A DNA stretch of 64,000 nucleotides from Parus major (lineage: Eukaryota; Chordata; Aves; Passeriformes; Paridae), in assembly GCF_001522545.3 (NCBI RefSeq), contig NC_031773.1:40506434-40570433 (forward strand), given 5' to 3'. Under the pieces are notes generated by a model, which was given only the letters and a program-made list of their open reading frames with translations, did no database searches and was not told where the DNA came from. Numbering within the stretch: position 1 is the stretch's first letter; each line of letters starts with the position of its first letter. Of this stretch, positions 10,743 to 43,642 are shown piece after piece. A program made the position numbers and the translations under genes.

Positions 10743-13410
10743 CTGGAACAAAGATTAAAATAACAGTTATCAGGTATTATCAGTGCAAACTAATTTTAAG
10801 TCAATGATTTAATGGAGGCTGGCCACTAAACAACCAGATAATTCTAATAACTGTTACACTGACTAACATTCTGTTCACATTTTAATCTATTGCAAACTAG
10901 GAGGCTATAATAAAACCATTTTTTCTTTATGTTAAAATTACACCATGCATACTCAATGAGTTCTTAAAACTATCAGTGAAGATCAGGACACACATGAAAT
11001 CTGTATTTTAACTTCAATATCTTCTTTTTCTTCTCCATCTCTTAATGAGGAAGAAATATATATGCCAATGAAGAAATGAACAATGAACAAACACAAAAAT
11101 CATTTAACATTTAAAACACAACAATCACTTTCTTTAGTTTGATACTGTGAGCACTGACTTATTGACATTCATTGTATTAAACATCGTTTCTTTTTGATCT
11201 GAATACTTGAATTGACAAAGGACATTAATCAACTTAGAAACTGAGAAAAATCTCATCAGAAAGTGGTGGGAAGTTTTCTTCTGCTGCTTACCTACTGGTT
11301 GCTGTGGGCCACAGTGATTTCTCACACACCTGAAAGTCAATGCAGTACCTGAAAAAGGCAGAAGGGATTTGAAATCTTGGATTATTCTATTCTGTGGAGC
11401 TGTCTCTAGACTTTCCAATCAATATTTAAAAAGGTAAATTCTGCCAAGTTTAGAACAGAGTATTTTTAATCTACTTATTGCCCTAAATTATGAACATAGC
11501 ACAAATGGTTAGGAAAAATTAAGAAACAAATAAAGCTAACTAAAATAGTAATGAAGTATTATTCAAAAAACTAATGACACAGCAAGGGTATGTATTTTAT
11601 AGGAAAAAAATCAAGCTAAATCAATAACTTCAGCAATGATTTATGCTGACCACAGTATTTTGAGATCTGATCCATCACACATCCTGTTCCTCATTCAGCA
11701 GTTTAAAAACTCAACAACTGAAATCTCCTTCCTTAATAAAAGGCCAAAACTGGTATTTCCAAAACTAGCATGCATATGCATTCTGAAAGAAGAGCTGCCA
11801 GACTCAGAAATACAGTTGTATGCTTAAGGGAGGATAAAAATTACCTTCATCATTTCTGAATATGTGAATAACTTGACAGGTCCCCTATATTTACTAGATT
11901 TCTTCAATGTTTACTAAACATAAAACATGCATTATATTCAACCCATGACTTCACAAGGATGATACCTTATATACATTATTGCTTTTCTGTTTTGTTGTAA
12001 TGGCAAAGGATAATATAAGGAGAATACTGGCACTTTGACTTATTCAGTTAATTGAATACTACTTGATTTCAGCAACATATTTGTCTAAGGATCAGAGTTC
12101 TTAAACATTTTCATTTTTTCTTAAACAATGAGTTATAGAACTTAGGACTTTTAAATGCTCAACATTCACAACTGTTCTGAAAGCAAATACACAAACTTAT
12201 TACTGTCAATCCTTTCCTACCTTCCATCTCTCATATACCTTTTTCCCTTAACTTACAAAATAATATCCTAAGAAAATATCAGTCCTAAAATTTTATCCAA
12301 AAGGAGAGGTATCTGTACATAAACAACTGAATCAAACTTACTGTGAGACTAGCTATAGTAAGGTAAAGGGGGAAGGGGGCACAACCTATGCACAATGCAT
12401 GTCCCACAGTATACACGTACTGTGAGAGAATTTATTTAATTGAAGTTTTTCATCATTTTTTTCATCCATTGTCTTCAACTAAAACCTGTAGTTTTAGTAA
12501 ACAGATGATCCATGTAGTGAGACGCTGAGCTCATTGGTCTACAAAATGTGTGCAATAGATGGCTATTTGGTATTAGTTTCCACAAGATTTTCTGGACTTA
12601 CTCAGGGAATCAAACATACATAAAACAGCCAGATGTGGAAAAGTCCAGCAGATTTAGGTAGAAAAGGAAGTGTGGAGGGTATATTCAAGTACTACCAACG
12701 CCTTGGTCTGACTACAGGAAGCCACGCAGAGCAGCCAAGCTCACATGGTGATACCTTCCCATCACAGCGAGATCAAGCAGCACTAGGAAGAGTTCTTTCC
12801 CCATCAAGGTGTGTAAAATGGGCAGCACAGAATCGTGCACTCGAGGGAGAGTCAGTATCAAGAAGCACCGCAGTCATACGGTAGATGTGCTCTGCTAACT
12901 ACATTTGTTTATATGCGGTAATCCAGTTTGAGATACTTTTGTTTTTCAAATTGCATTTACCCAGAGTAGCTCTGCGAAGCACAAGATCTTAATTATAAGA
13001 CCAAGACCCAACCAAGAGAGGATCTCTGCAGGGTTCCCATTCTCTCCTGTTTGGCATATCCCAGCCACAGGACACAGTGACAGCACAGGATCCCTCCACG
13101 ATACTGCCGAGACAATTTTGTCACCGTTTCATTCCAGCTCTTCTGGAATTAACAAACTGCCTTATTTTGCAGCCGCCTTCCCAACGAGGCGCAGCAGAGG
13201 CAGCAGCCGAGAGCGGACACAGCGGGACGCTCCTTGCCCAACCTCAGCCCGCGCCCGGGGGCGCCTGCCCGGGACCCGCGGCCGGCCCGCAGGAGCGGAG
13301 CGGCCCCGCCGCCGCCGCCAGCCCGGCCGCTCCCGGGGGAGCGCGGGCCGCTCCAGCCGGGGGCAGCCTTTGATCTCCTTGTCCGAGCACCTCCCGCCCC
13401 GTGGCCTCAC
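10743..13410 (-). other. CEP290: CEP290 intron 1
   Basis: About 2.7 kb between the promoter-side exon and the start-codon exon. It is AT-rich near 10.8-12.5 kb and becomes CpG-richer from about 12,690, the island shore. A splice-like minus-strand segment at 11292-11348 is a possible but unsupported alternative UTR exon. No repeat family was recognised. Confidence 0.6.
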
Positions 13411-13411
13411 C

Positions 13412-13650
13412 GCTCCCGGAGGATGACGGTGGCCGCTGCCAGGCGACGCCATCAGACTCTCCCGCGGACCCGGAGACTCATGGACGCAGGGAAAGTCAGC
13501 GCTCCCGCGGCACCCACAGACAAGCCCCACGGTGCCAAGAGGGCTCTTCCAGTCCCGAAGGGCAACCAGGAGGGTAGGGCGCGATACCGCCCGAGCGCGC
13601 CGCTTGCGCCGGGGCAACGGCTCCGAGCACCACCCCCGCCACCGGGCGGT
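13412..13650 (-). other. CEP290: Probable CEP290 non-coding exon 1 region (donor at 13411)
   Basis: Upstream of exon 2 on the minus strand, the best CpG-island splice donor is GAGCG|GTGAGG, with the exon ending at 13411. A non-coding first exon starting somewhere between about 13,500 and 13,650 fits CEP290 gene structure. The transcription start cannot be read from sequence, so the upper limit is a guess. Confidence 0.4.
13561..13618. promoter_or_regulatory. Two RFX-type X-box half sites
   Basis: GGCAAC (GTTGCC on the minus strand) occurs at 13561-13566 and 13613-13618, just upstream of the presumed CEP290 start. Neither has a good partner half site within the normal 0-3 bp spacing, so these are half sites only. 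RFX control would suit a ciliary gene. Confidence 0.35.
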
Positions 13651-13659
13651 CTCCCCGGG

Positions 13660-13679
13660 ACTACAGCTCCCGGCATGCC
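13660..13679 (+). promoter_or_regulatory. ZNF143 (Staf) binding element
   Basis: ACTACAGCTCCCGGCATGCC matches the long ZNF143/THAP11 consensus ACTACANNTCCCRGMATGCC at essentially every constrained position. This site type is strongly linked to TATA-less and bidirectional promoters. It lies midway between the two genes' probable first exons. Confidence 0.88.
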
Positions 13680-13724
13680 TCTGAGCCGGCCGCACCGCCC
13701 ACCCCCTTCCCGACACCCTCTGCA

Positions 13725-13742
13725 GGGCGGTGAGCGGGGCGG
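13725..13742 (+). promoter_or_regulatory. Two GC boxes (Sp/KLF-type)
   Basis: GGGCGG at 13725-13730 and GGGGCGG at 13736-13742, directly next to the NRF1-like site. They probably help set the TMTC3 transcription start. Confidence 0.6.
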
Positions 13743-13834
13743 TGCGCGTGCGCCGTGTGCGGCGGCGGCGGAGCGCGCGGTGGGTGGCGGCTCCGGTGGC
13801 GGGGCTGTGGCTCCGGTGTTTGTCCCGGCCTCAG
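13740..13834 (+). other. TMTC3: Probable TMTC3 non-coding exon 1 (donor after 13834)
   Basis: CCTCAG|GTAGGG at 13834/13835 is a good donor in the island on the TMTC3 side. Alternative donors are at about 13887 (GTGAGG) and 13971 (GTGAGC), so first-exon choice may vary. The 5' limit is a guess. Confidence 0.4.
13743..13754. promoter_or_regulatory. NRF1-like site
   Basis: TGCGCGTGCGCC; its reverse complement fits the NRF1 palindrome YGCGCAYGCGCR at 11 of 12 positions. It lies about 65 bp on the TMTC3 side of the ZNF143 element. Confidence 0.65.
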
Positions 13835-16800
13835 GTAGGGCGGGCACGGCGCGCTGCCGCCGCGACCCCACGACGGGCCTTGCCGGGGGTGAGGGAAGGC
13901 GGGAGGAGTGGGTCCGGTGTAGCTGCTGCTCGCGGTAGTTTCGGTCCGCTGGCTGTGCTTGCCGTGCCGCATCGGTGAGCTCTCCGCGCCTGCCGGGCTG
14001 CGGTGCGGCCTCTGACTACGCCGCTTGAGCGGTGTACGGGACCGCGCCCTGGCTGGGCCGCCTCCGCCGCCCGGCCTTCCCTTACCGTACCTGCCTCGCC
14101 CTAGAGCTGCGGGCAGCGTGCTGGTTCATGCCCGGCCGGCGGGAGAGCTGCGGGACTGCCCGGGTACGAGTGTGCTTTGGGGATCGGTAGGGAATAGTGG
14201 GGGCAGAAGGCACGGGGAAAATCACACCTAGTGATTTCGAGTAGTAGTAGTCGAATCTACTGAGTACTACTGGCCAGCAAGTCTGAGTTTTGGCAGTGAT
14301 TTGATAGCCGAGAAAGTTTGGGATCCTGTGTTTTAGTTAAATGGGTGTGAAGATAGCTATTCAAATAAAAAAAAAGAAAACTAGTAACCCTTCCAGGCGT
14401 GTTTATCTCTTTGTATTTATTTATTCAACAGCTGTGGAGAGCTGAAATGGATTTGTTTTGTTTTTAATGGTAAGAGAAAGGTGATTATAACGCTATCTTT
14501 CTACGTTTGTCCTTTTTTTGATTAATAATTGTTTTCGATTTTTTTGCTGTCTCTTGATCAGTGTTGATACTTAATGAAGACTGACAAAATGCAAGATGCC
14601 CTGTGCTCCTTATAGTTATGCAACTTGTTTCAGTCACAGCACAATTTCAAAGACTTCTTTATCTCAGCTAGGAGTTGGTTGATTATAGTTCGATATAGGG
14701 TGCAAAAAGCAAAAGATAGTTGGTGTAGTTAGGAAAGGGAAGGAGACTGGGTTATATTTAATGAATGGGTAATGTTACTAAAAATAAAATTAATTATGGT
14801 TAAGTGTAAGACAGTGATTTCTTAGTAGCAGGAACTTTTATAGGTGTAGGAGCTGACACAGAAAATAATGGCACCTTAGCCACAAACTAAGCCTTCAGGA
14901 AATGAATCCTTCTGAGGTAGAGAAAATAATCATTGATGCTAGAATGCTTCTGTATAGGAGCTTTCTTTTTAAATCATCTTCATCATCTTAGCAAGCTGTT
15001 AATGCCAGTATAGCTATTTAATATGCATCAGCATTTTTCAGTGTTCTGTTGCAGAATCAGCAGAGAACACTTTATTACATTTAGTGGTAGTGAAACCATA
15101 TCTGTTTTGTAATTGTGTAGTACAGCTAGTAAAGACCATTGGTGCAGAAGTAAAAGGTATTTGGATTTGAGGTGGACATGGAAACTCCAAAAGTGAAAAA
15201 AAAAGTAAAATGAAGTATTAACCACACACACAGTGAGAAAACATTTAAAATACAGTATGGCTTGGACTGAGTAAATTAGTTTTTCTTATGTTTTTTGTCA
15301 CCTCACATGATGAAATTTGTGTAAGTGAATCATCTTTTAGTGGGAATATATACTTGCAGTACTGGAGCCAAGAAATTATTTCAGCTCCATAGTGGATGGT
15401 CTGACCTACTCTGATAGAAGAGTTAGGCATCCATGTTAAATCACAGCTTTGATAACAGTGTGCCCTTGCAAAGACCTAATAGAAAAACTGCACCATGGAA
15501 AGCCTAATGGAATGTTATTTAAAGTATACAAGAAATCGTATACAGACCCAGCATGCTAAGTACAGACGGAGTAGCAGAGTCTGAGGGCTGTATTTTCAGC
15601 TTATGCCTCACATGTAGCTTTTGTTCATTTATTCTTTGGAGTAAGCATGCAGTTTCTGCTGTTGCATTTCTGGAACACTGAGTGGTGTTAAGTGTTATTT
15701 TAGAGAGGCTGTTTTTGCATCAGTGAAGCCACCAAAGCTATTTTATGTAGTTACTCTAAATAGAACAAGATTATTTTGTTACTGTTTCAATGTAGCAAAA
15801 AGCCCTAAAGGTTTGACATTTAAATGCGAGATTCTGTTACTGACTTTTTAAGTTATAAAATGCAAGCTAGACCTGTGTGGTTTGTATTTCAACTGATTTG
15901 TACCAGTTGCATTTAACAAATTGAAACTAAACCACCAGCTAAACCAGTGTCTTCATCTCACCCATTTTAAATTGCATTACATTTTGGTCCTTGTTTGTAC
16001 CAGAGTAACCTAGAATGTCCCAAGTGTTAGTTGAACTGCTTGGTTGTCAGCAAGTTCTTTTTGGATGGGAGATCTTTCATCTGGCCTGCAACGTGTGTTC
16101 TAACTTTGTATCAGAACTGCCTGTGTTCATCTAGTTAATCCTTCAGAACCACATGAAGAGAAGGCTGGAGGCCATTAAATTCCCATGTAGTGAAGAGTAT
16201 TTCGTAGTAGTCCCATGCCTCTTGATCTGGTAGTGAAAACCTTGCAGAAGAAGGTTTTCACAATAAAACTTCTCTTGTTACATTTATACTGTTTTAGGAT
16301 CTCAGCAAGATGAAAGGGGAATCCAAGCATATTTTGTATTATTTGTCCTCTCATCTTCCTAAATACCTCTTGCCTTCTAGGTCAGATTCAAGCCCAGTCA
16401 TTTAAATCTCAGCTGTGCATATAAGTTGTTTCATATTGGAATTAAACCTTGGAGTGGCATTTTTAAGAGTAGATAAAGGTTTTGTTGGAAAGGCAAAACA
16501 GAAACAAAATGAGGATCTCTCTGTCCGTAAACACTTGTAAATCAGCAGAAAGAATGTTCAGTTTAACTCAAAATAAAAATAAACAAAGGTTAGCACGTAG
16601 GCAATACAAATTAGGACATTAGCAGAGCCTCGGAAGCTGAATTAGAATGCTGTTTTTAAGTGGCTGTGCTACTGGTTTGTATATATCTCTGCTGATATGC
16701 ATCAGTTCAGCTACCAGCTCTTACATTAACTAATTGGTCACCTGTTTAAAAATAAAAATAAGCCTTGGAGTGGTTTTAACAGCTCTTAATTTTCTTCCAC

Positions 16801-19800
16801 CTTTGTTAATTTGAAGGTTTTCTGTGTGAACTGCACATAATATTCTAAACAGTTTAGAACCTTCAGTGATTAATAAAGTTTATGTCTCTAGAGTAAATAA
16901 ATATCCAGTATTGCCTGATTATGTCTCAGTAAATTGGCATAACATGTTGTTATTAATGCCTTTCAATCCATGAAAGTACCACTACTCATAGAAGAAAAAT
17001 ATTTAAATGTATGTTTAAGTTTATAAAGTTTGATAGTCACATGCATCTAATGGCCAAAAACATATTTGTTCCTGCAAGGGTCTTTTAATCTAAGGTGGCA
17101 GATAGCTAATTAAGGAGTGCTAAATAGCTTTTGAGTGTTTTCAGGATTGCAACTGTATTCTTGCCAAGATACACACTTGCCAATTTTTTCTAAATTTTAA
17201 TGGACAGAAAACGGCTTCTGCAGTCCCAAATTTCCCAGATGAGAATACTCTTAGAACATTGCTATGCATTTTTTGTGACAGAGGTTTTCTTATGCAGCCT
17301 ACTGCATCTTGAAGCATGTAGCATGCTAAACTGTCTGTAGTGTCATGGATTTGGTAGCAATAGTTGAGAAATATTTTGTTTTCTAAACTTGTAAAAGTGC
17401 CTTGGCTCTTGGTTTTTTGTCAGTGCATTTTTTCACTTTTGTGGGACTTTCTTACATTTCACTCTTGTCTGTTATTCTTGAAGACTGGGTGAACCATTAG
17501 ATGGATCTCAAGAAGCTGGAAGAGGAAAACTGTGTGCCTTATGATCCAAATGGGCTTGAGAATTCTGGTTCTCCTCTGCCCTTTCCACTTAATGTCTCTG
17601 TACAAACATGAAAATGGTACAGTGCAAAGTGCACATTTCTGTGCCAAACAGCCTAAGAAATTTAGTCCAATGATAGGCTGTTTTGCACAGCCTGGATATT
17701 CTTTTTTTTTTACAGTTGACTCTCATGACTACTGTGCAGTTTCTGACTCTCAAGGCTTACCTGCTGCTTATTGTTTTCAGCTGTATATTCTTCACGACAT
17801 GGTCAGATACTGTTGTAAATTAAAGCATCCAACAGAAGTCTTTGTAATAAAATATGTGAAGTACATGTCTGTCCTGATTTCATCCAGTCAGATTGTAGCT
17901 CTGTGGCTGTGCACTAGACCAGAAGCTGGCAGTCATACAGCCCAAGGGTTGATTCATGTATCTGAGGGGCAGTATTAGAAGCTGCGAAAGTAGCGGGTAG
18001 GTGAGATGAAAACATAACTTGAGGGATGGTCATTCTCTTTGCATGTTTAAGACTAGGTAGTGGTGTGGTTCTCCCTCAAAGCAAGTCTATTTTAATAAAA
18101 AAATTGTTAGGCAGCATTTTGCAGGTGTTTATCAAATACATTCAGCACTGGGAGTGAAGTAGTGATACTTGCAAGACCATACTTGGTTTGATCTACGTGT
18201 CAGTTGGGTAAGAAGGATAACATATCCACTCACGTGAGCAGCCCAGTCATACCAAGGCTTCAACAGCCTCTTGCACGTCTGTGATTTACAAGGTTCTCAG
18301 TCTTATATACTCCTTAGATGACTTCTTACTTTCCAACATCAAACTGATAACAGATTAGTTGGCGTGAAAGTAGTTTTGGTTGCCAAGAAGCAGTTGCTGT
18401 TTTCCATTGAGTTTAATGGCAGGCATACTTTTGCCTGGCTTACCAACTACAGATGATCTTTTATAAACTTCTGTTTTAGTTTTGCATTTTCAACATGTTG
18501 ATTATTGTTGCAGGTTTAGGGCTTTCAGTGTGAGGGTGGACCCAGCTACAGTAGCAGATAGGAAATAGTAGTTCTGATGGCAAGACTTCCTCAAAATCTG
18601 CATTGTTATGCTAACATAAAGGACTGCAATTGGGGTTTTTTTCCATATTTATGCTTTGAGTCAGCAAGAGCATTAAAAGTACCCCGTAATCAGACCAGGT
18701 GGAAAAAATGTAATTTTCCTCTTTGTATCTTCACAGTATATTTCAGGAAAATAAGACCTTAGAATGCCAGAATGCAAGTTGGAAGTAGTAAAGTACCTGT
18801 GCTGCAGTTTTGTGCAATCTACAGGCCTTACATTTCCCATTTTTCTCTTTGTGCTTAGCCTGGAAGCACAGTGCTTGAATATGGGGACTTGACCATATTT
18901 CCATTATGCTTGTTTTCAAGACCTAGTGCTTTAGCACACAACTAGAATTTGAGAGGGGTGTAATGCTTTAGAGGTTACTAAGTTTGGTGCAGTTCAATCA
19001 GTATGTTGTGTGACTTGTTGCTAAAACCAGAACAGGGCATTTTGTTGCATATATTCATTGCTTACAGTAAATTTAGTGAAACTGTCCAGGATTGCCTGGA
19101 GTGTCTGTGACTCAAATGCTTGTCTTAAAAGACCAAAGTACAGCCATGTATTTGCATGTAGTTGTAATTGTATCCGTGATTGACAAGTGTGTGTAAAGAA
19201 GAAGGTGAATTACAAAAAAAAAACAACTCCATGTTAAATGTGAATATTTTCTGACGGTGAGCTAGCCACTAAAACGTGAACTTTGGAGTTATCTAATATC
19301 GGAATTTATTTATGCTTCAGAGTTCCCTTTCATTCAAATGAAGACAATATTTTCCATACAACTGGCATGTAGGTAAGTGGAGCTCTGTCAGGGAGCAGCA
19401 TAGTCAATAGTGATGTAGTGTGTGGAGTTCTGAGTGGAAGGACTATTAAAAATTAAGAGCAAAATGAAAGGCTTGTGAAAGCATCAGAATGACCTAGGAT
19501 TAAGGGATAAATAAAATAGATGTTTTGACATTTTCACGTGTGGAAAAGTGAAAACCTACTAAAAATTGAAAGAGCTAATAATGAAGGCTGGTTAAGCTTT
19601 TCATTTTGATAAGACGCAATACTTGGGAATAATTTTGGGTTTTGGCTAGTTGGGTAACAGTAGCTGTTTCTGAATTAGTGTTGTTAAAGAATTAGAAATC
19701 ACCAGAACCCTACTGATCAAACAATGCCTTTTCTTAAAGGTTGAATTTAAATAAATGTTGGAGTTGGTTTTGTGTGGTAATACTACTATGTCACAGCATT

Positions 19801-20144
19801 TAAAATAATAAGGGCTTGTATGTTGGAAAATCCTGACATATTTATCGGTCCTTTCCAGATGTCACTGCTTTTCAGTAGAATTAGTGAACTTAAAGAACTG
19901 TTCAGAAGCTGTTGCAAAAAAGGAATTTCAAATTCTGGCAGGGTAGAAGCATATGTTTCATATCCACCTTCTTTGAAGGGGGGAACTAAAAAAGTGTGAG
20001 TTCAAGTTCAAAAGTGGGCTGTCATTTCATGTATTGCTGTAGCATGCTTGGTTTTCTTTTTTTAATAAGATTTCTCTGTCTGCCAAGAAGACCATAAATA
20101 CATTCAGTTTTAAACTTAGCTTAGTGTTTTAAAGTACTCGGATG

Positions 20145-20221
20145 GAGCCCATGGCAGGGGGATTGGAACTAGATGATCTTTAAGGTCCCTTCCAACCCAA
20201 ACCCTGTATGATTCTATGAAA
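20145..20221 (+). mobile_element. CR1 LINE 3' end fragment
   Basis: Matches the conserved 3' UTR of avian CR1: a GGATTGGAACTAGATGATCT core, then AAGGTCCCTTCCAACCC, and a tail ending ATTCTATGA. It is 5'-truncated to under 100 bp, as usual for CR1. It inserted in the same orientation as TMTC3. Confidence 0.93.
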
Positions 20222-20594
20222 AAGATGTAGCAATATCCTTCAACATTGTGGAGGGGGTTTTTTACTTATTTTTGTTAATCACAAAGGTGGTGGCAGCTTT
20301 AAAAAAAAGCTTTCTTGGTTGAAGTAACATCAATAGCCAGTGGTTCAAGTACTACCAAACCTTAACTGCCATTATGTGAAGAACACCAAATGGTTTGGTG
20401 TGATTTCTTTGAAATCAAAGTCCTAGTTTTTAGTTTAGCTGAACCTGCATCTTGTTGCATGTGTATTCCTTCCTGTACGAACTGCTCCTTTGCCACTAGC
20501 TGTGGTGATGAGTGATTGTCATGCTCTCAGGTCTACACTGCAAACCACAAACAAGATCACCTATCTAGATCTCTGTGGCCTGTTTTTAAGAGTT

Positions 20595-20725
20595 GAAGAA
20601 GCATTTGTACAACACCCTCAGGCACATTATGTGATTCTTGGAGTCGTCTTATGCAGGGCCAGAAGGTGGACTCAGTGATCCTTGTGAGTTCCTTCCAGCT
20701 CAGCATGTTTTATGATAAATCTGAG
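20595..20725 (+). mobile_element. CR1 LINE 3' fragment, older copy
   Basis: CAGGCACATTATGTGATTCT, then GCAGGGCCAGAAGGTGGACT, GATCCTTGTG and TTCCTTCCAGCTCA, match another CR1 subfamily's 3' UTR with more changes than the copy at 20.15 kb. The left limit is uncertain. Confidence 0.75.
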
Positions 20726-21300
20726 CACAATTTTAAAAAAACCCAGCAGACCAAAGGAAAAAAAAAAACAAACCAGGGTTTAGGACAATAAAGCAGACTG
20801 TAGCTTTCAAATAGTTCATCATCTTTGATGTGTGAACTGTGATAAACATAAGGCTTCTGTGGATATGCATTTTCTGGCTAATATTAGCTGCTCTGTGTCC
20901 TAATAGATGCTCTCCCTCTACAGGTTGAGGGAAAGTACTTTTGTTCAGTCAGGTCCATTTTCTCAAAATGAAGCCAATGTTTGGTTGTCTGTGGCTTTTC
21001 ACTATTTTTGGTCCCAATGGTTTTGCAGTGGTCTATGCAGTGTCAGCCAGTGGTCAAAAGAAATACCAAGAAATACCTTTGACCTGTAGTTTCCTTCTTA
21101 CTCTTCCAAGGCAGAACAGTATTTTTGAACAACCCAATGCACAGTAATTTCACCTTTTGATCAGTTCACCCATAAAATATTTTGTAAATAATCATAAAAC
21201 TGCTCATTAATAATTTCTAGGGCTTAGGAATTTTATGCAAGATGAAGGAAAATAATAAAAAATAAAGTTTGTTTTGGGTTTTTTGCATGCTATTTTTTAG

Positions 21301-21417
21301 ACAGTAGTCTCATGAACAGTCAGTGATATCAGCGCAATTGGCAGAGTTGAGGAAAAAAAATGACCTTTTCATGAACTTCTACAAAGAATGCCAATGAGCC
21401 TAGTGTGACCTTCAATG
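21301..21417 (+). other. TMTC3: Candidate extra TMTC3 5' UTR exon
   Basis: Bounded by TTTTTTAG before 21301 and CAATG|GTAAGT after 21417, a consensus donor, 600 bp upstream of the start-codon exon. It contains out-of-frame ATGs. No homology was recognised; transcript evidence would be needed. Confidence 0.3.
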
Positions 21418-22022
21418 GTAAGTTTAGCTTTTTATTGTTATTCATGTTCTATATCTGTCCTTGAACCCCTGTGTTTATGAAGTTCTACAAGTTTCTTGTT
21501 TGTTCATTAGAATGTTTGAATTTTGGTTAAGTTTTAATTGCTTTTGAAATATTTTGAGAAAGACCTTTAAACCAAAATCCAAAAAGTTAATGACACACTA
21601 TCTGCTTTTGCTAACTTAGACTTTTGTGTATGTTAAATTACTCAGGATTCTAGAAAACTTATTTTTCATAGTTTATCAGTTTTTGCAGTACTCCCTTGAG
21701 CTGCAGGGTTGTCTGCTGAAAACTACTTCACAATTTATTATCAATGCTTTTTTTTTTCTTTCCCCCAAGTAAAACATGAAAAGAAGCAGTGTATCCACCT
21801 TGTGTAAGGCATTTTAAGGGTGAGATATTTTAATAAGAATATTTACTTTAAATACTAAACTATGTTACATGTATGACTTGAGGAAACTTTTCTCTTTTAC
21901 TGACTTTTAGGTATGGAGTGTCATTAACTTCTAAAGCATTTGATATCTTATTTTGACTTTCTTTATCAAGTTTAGTAAGTAAAACTACTCAAGTTTGTCT
22001 ACCTATGTTTCAGCTTTTGTCC

Positions 22023-22041
22023 ATGAAACCTCCTAGAGAAG

Positions 22042-22049
<8 letters not shown>
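22023..22049 (+). promoter_or_regulatory. Short uORF overlapping the TMTC3 start codon
   Basis: ATG at 22023 opens an eight-codon frame (MKPPREDG) that stops at TGA 22047-22049, five bases past the A of the main ATG and in another frame. Its own context is weak (T at -3), so most ribosomes would be expected to scan past it. If used, it would reduce TMTC3 translation. Confidence 0.5.
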
Positions 22050-42526
<20,477 letters not shown>

Positions 42527-43636
42527 TCTTTGCCATGTCTCAAAAGAATAAGGGGAGAATACTATTTTTAATTATTGTTTAATTTGTGAGCCAACTGGAA
42601 AGTGTTCTCAGTGCTTTGAAAATAGAAATAATGTTGACTGCATATCACTTAACAAGCAGCAAAAGGCATTACAATGCTCTATGTGAGAAAACCACAGCTT
42701 TTAAATATGATGGAGGGATGGGTGGGAATTGAAGGATAAAGGATTGAGAAAAATCTTCAATGCAGAATCCTTAATAGTGAGAAAATAGCACTCATAAAAG
42801 TAATTGGTAGCCAGGGATATTAAGTAATGTTACTTTCAAAGACTCAGTGAAAGAACTGAATGGTGAATTACTGGGATAAGCCAGACACTCCTTCTTTCCC
42901 CCAACAAATCTTTATTTTCAATATCTGCATTTCAGTTTACACATCAGCTGAAATTTTTCTAGACCTCTGCTGAAAAAGAAAAACAATTTTTCTTTGCATT
43001 TTTTGTTTCCAGAACTTAACAAAGTTATCAAAATGCCACTGGATGTAGTATAGGAGGATGCAACAACACACTAAAATCTTCAGTTACATTCTAAATATGG
43101 AATGATATATTAACTTTTAAGTGTTCTTTATTTACAACGCTAATGGTTTGTACTCTTTTACCTGGTAAGAAATCTTACAGTGCTCTTAAGATCTTTAGAC
43201 TCTGCTTTTTATTTTAAAGGAAATGTGTGGGGTTTCTTCAACTGTCAATCATCTGATTGTTTTTAAAAATTATATTAAAAAGGGTGGTTTCTTCCCCAGT
43301 TCATTGAATGCTGATAAATGCACCTTGGTACAGTAACCAGTATGCTATGCAGTAGTTCATTTTGTTGACTTTGTATCAATGGCTGTGGATTGACTCCTTG
43401 GTATAGTAAATTCTTCCTTGTTTATAGCAATCTGGTTTTGCTATTTCTGTCATTGCAATGGTATTTCTATTCTCATGACTTTTTACAACACTAATATAAG
43501 CAATGTTTGCTCAAGGCAGTGTGATAGTAATTAAACCACTGAATTTAGTCATGTTTAACACAAGGCAATGTAGGTAATATACTTTCAAATACTAAGTTCT
43601 GTTGTTTTGATACTTTGTCTTGGGTCTGTGGTTTTT

Positions 43637-43642
43637 ATTAAA
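43637..43642 (+). terminator. Candidate proximal poly(A) signal (ATTAAA)
   Basis: ATTAAA about 1.1 kb after the TMTC3 stop, followed by T-rich sequence. One of several possible sites. Confidence 0.3.

Larger units (their letters stand above)
13160..14180. promoter_or_regulatory. CpG island: shared CEP290/TMTC3 bidirectional promoter
   Basis: About 1 kb of very GC-rich, CpG-dense DNA in a region otherwise near 35-40% GC. CEP290 runs left from it and TMTC3 runs right. The probable first-exon donors (13411 minus, 13834 plus) are only about 420 bp apart. Between them lie a ZNF143-type element, an NRF1-like site, two GC boxes and no TATA box, the usual make-up of a housekeeping divergent promoter. 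Long open frames in all six frames here result from base composition and are not genes. Confidence 0.93.
13835..22013 (+). other. TMTC3: TMTC3 intron 1
   Basis: The longest intron in the window, about 8.2 kb. It contains the end of the CpG island, two CR1 fragments near 20.1 and 20.6 kb and a possible extra 5' UTR exon at 21301-21417. A plus-strand open stretch near 17.5-18.0 kb resembles no protein I know, and such a length is expected by chance in this much sequence. Confidence 0.7.

Noticed and set aside
11292..11348. Minus-strand exon-like segment (TTTCAG acceptor, GTAG|GTAAGC donor) in CEP290 intron 1
   Set aside because: It could be an alternative 5' UTR exon, but nothing beyond generic splice consensus supports it and such pairs occur by chance in a 2.7-kb intron.
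13162..13978. Overlapping long open frames in all six frames (up to 234 codons)
   Set aside because: They lie in the CpG island, where stop codons are rare because of base composition. The products are Pro/Ala/Arg/Gly-rich without any recognisable domain.
17493..17978. A 160-codon plus-strand open stretch in TMTC3 intron 1
   Set aside because: No domain or homology recognised. One open stretch of this size is about what chance gives over six frames of 64 kb. It lacks a well-placed ATG at its start.
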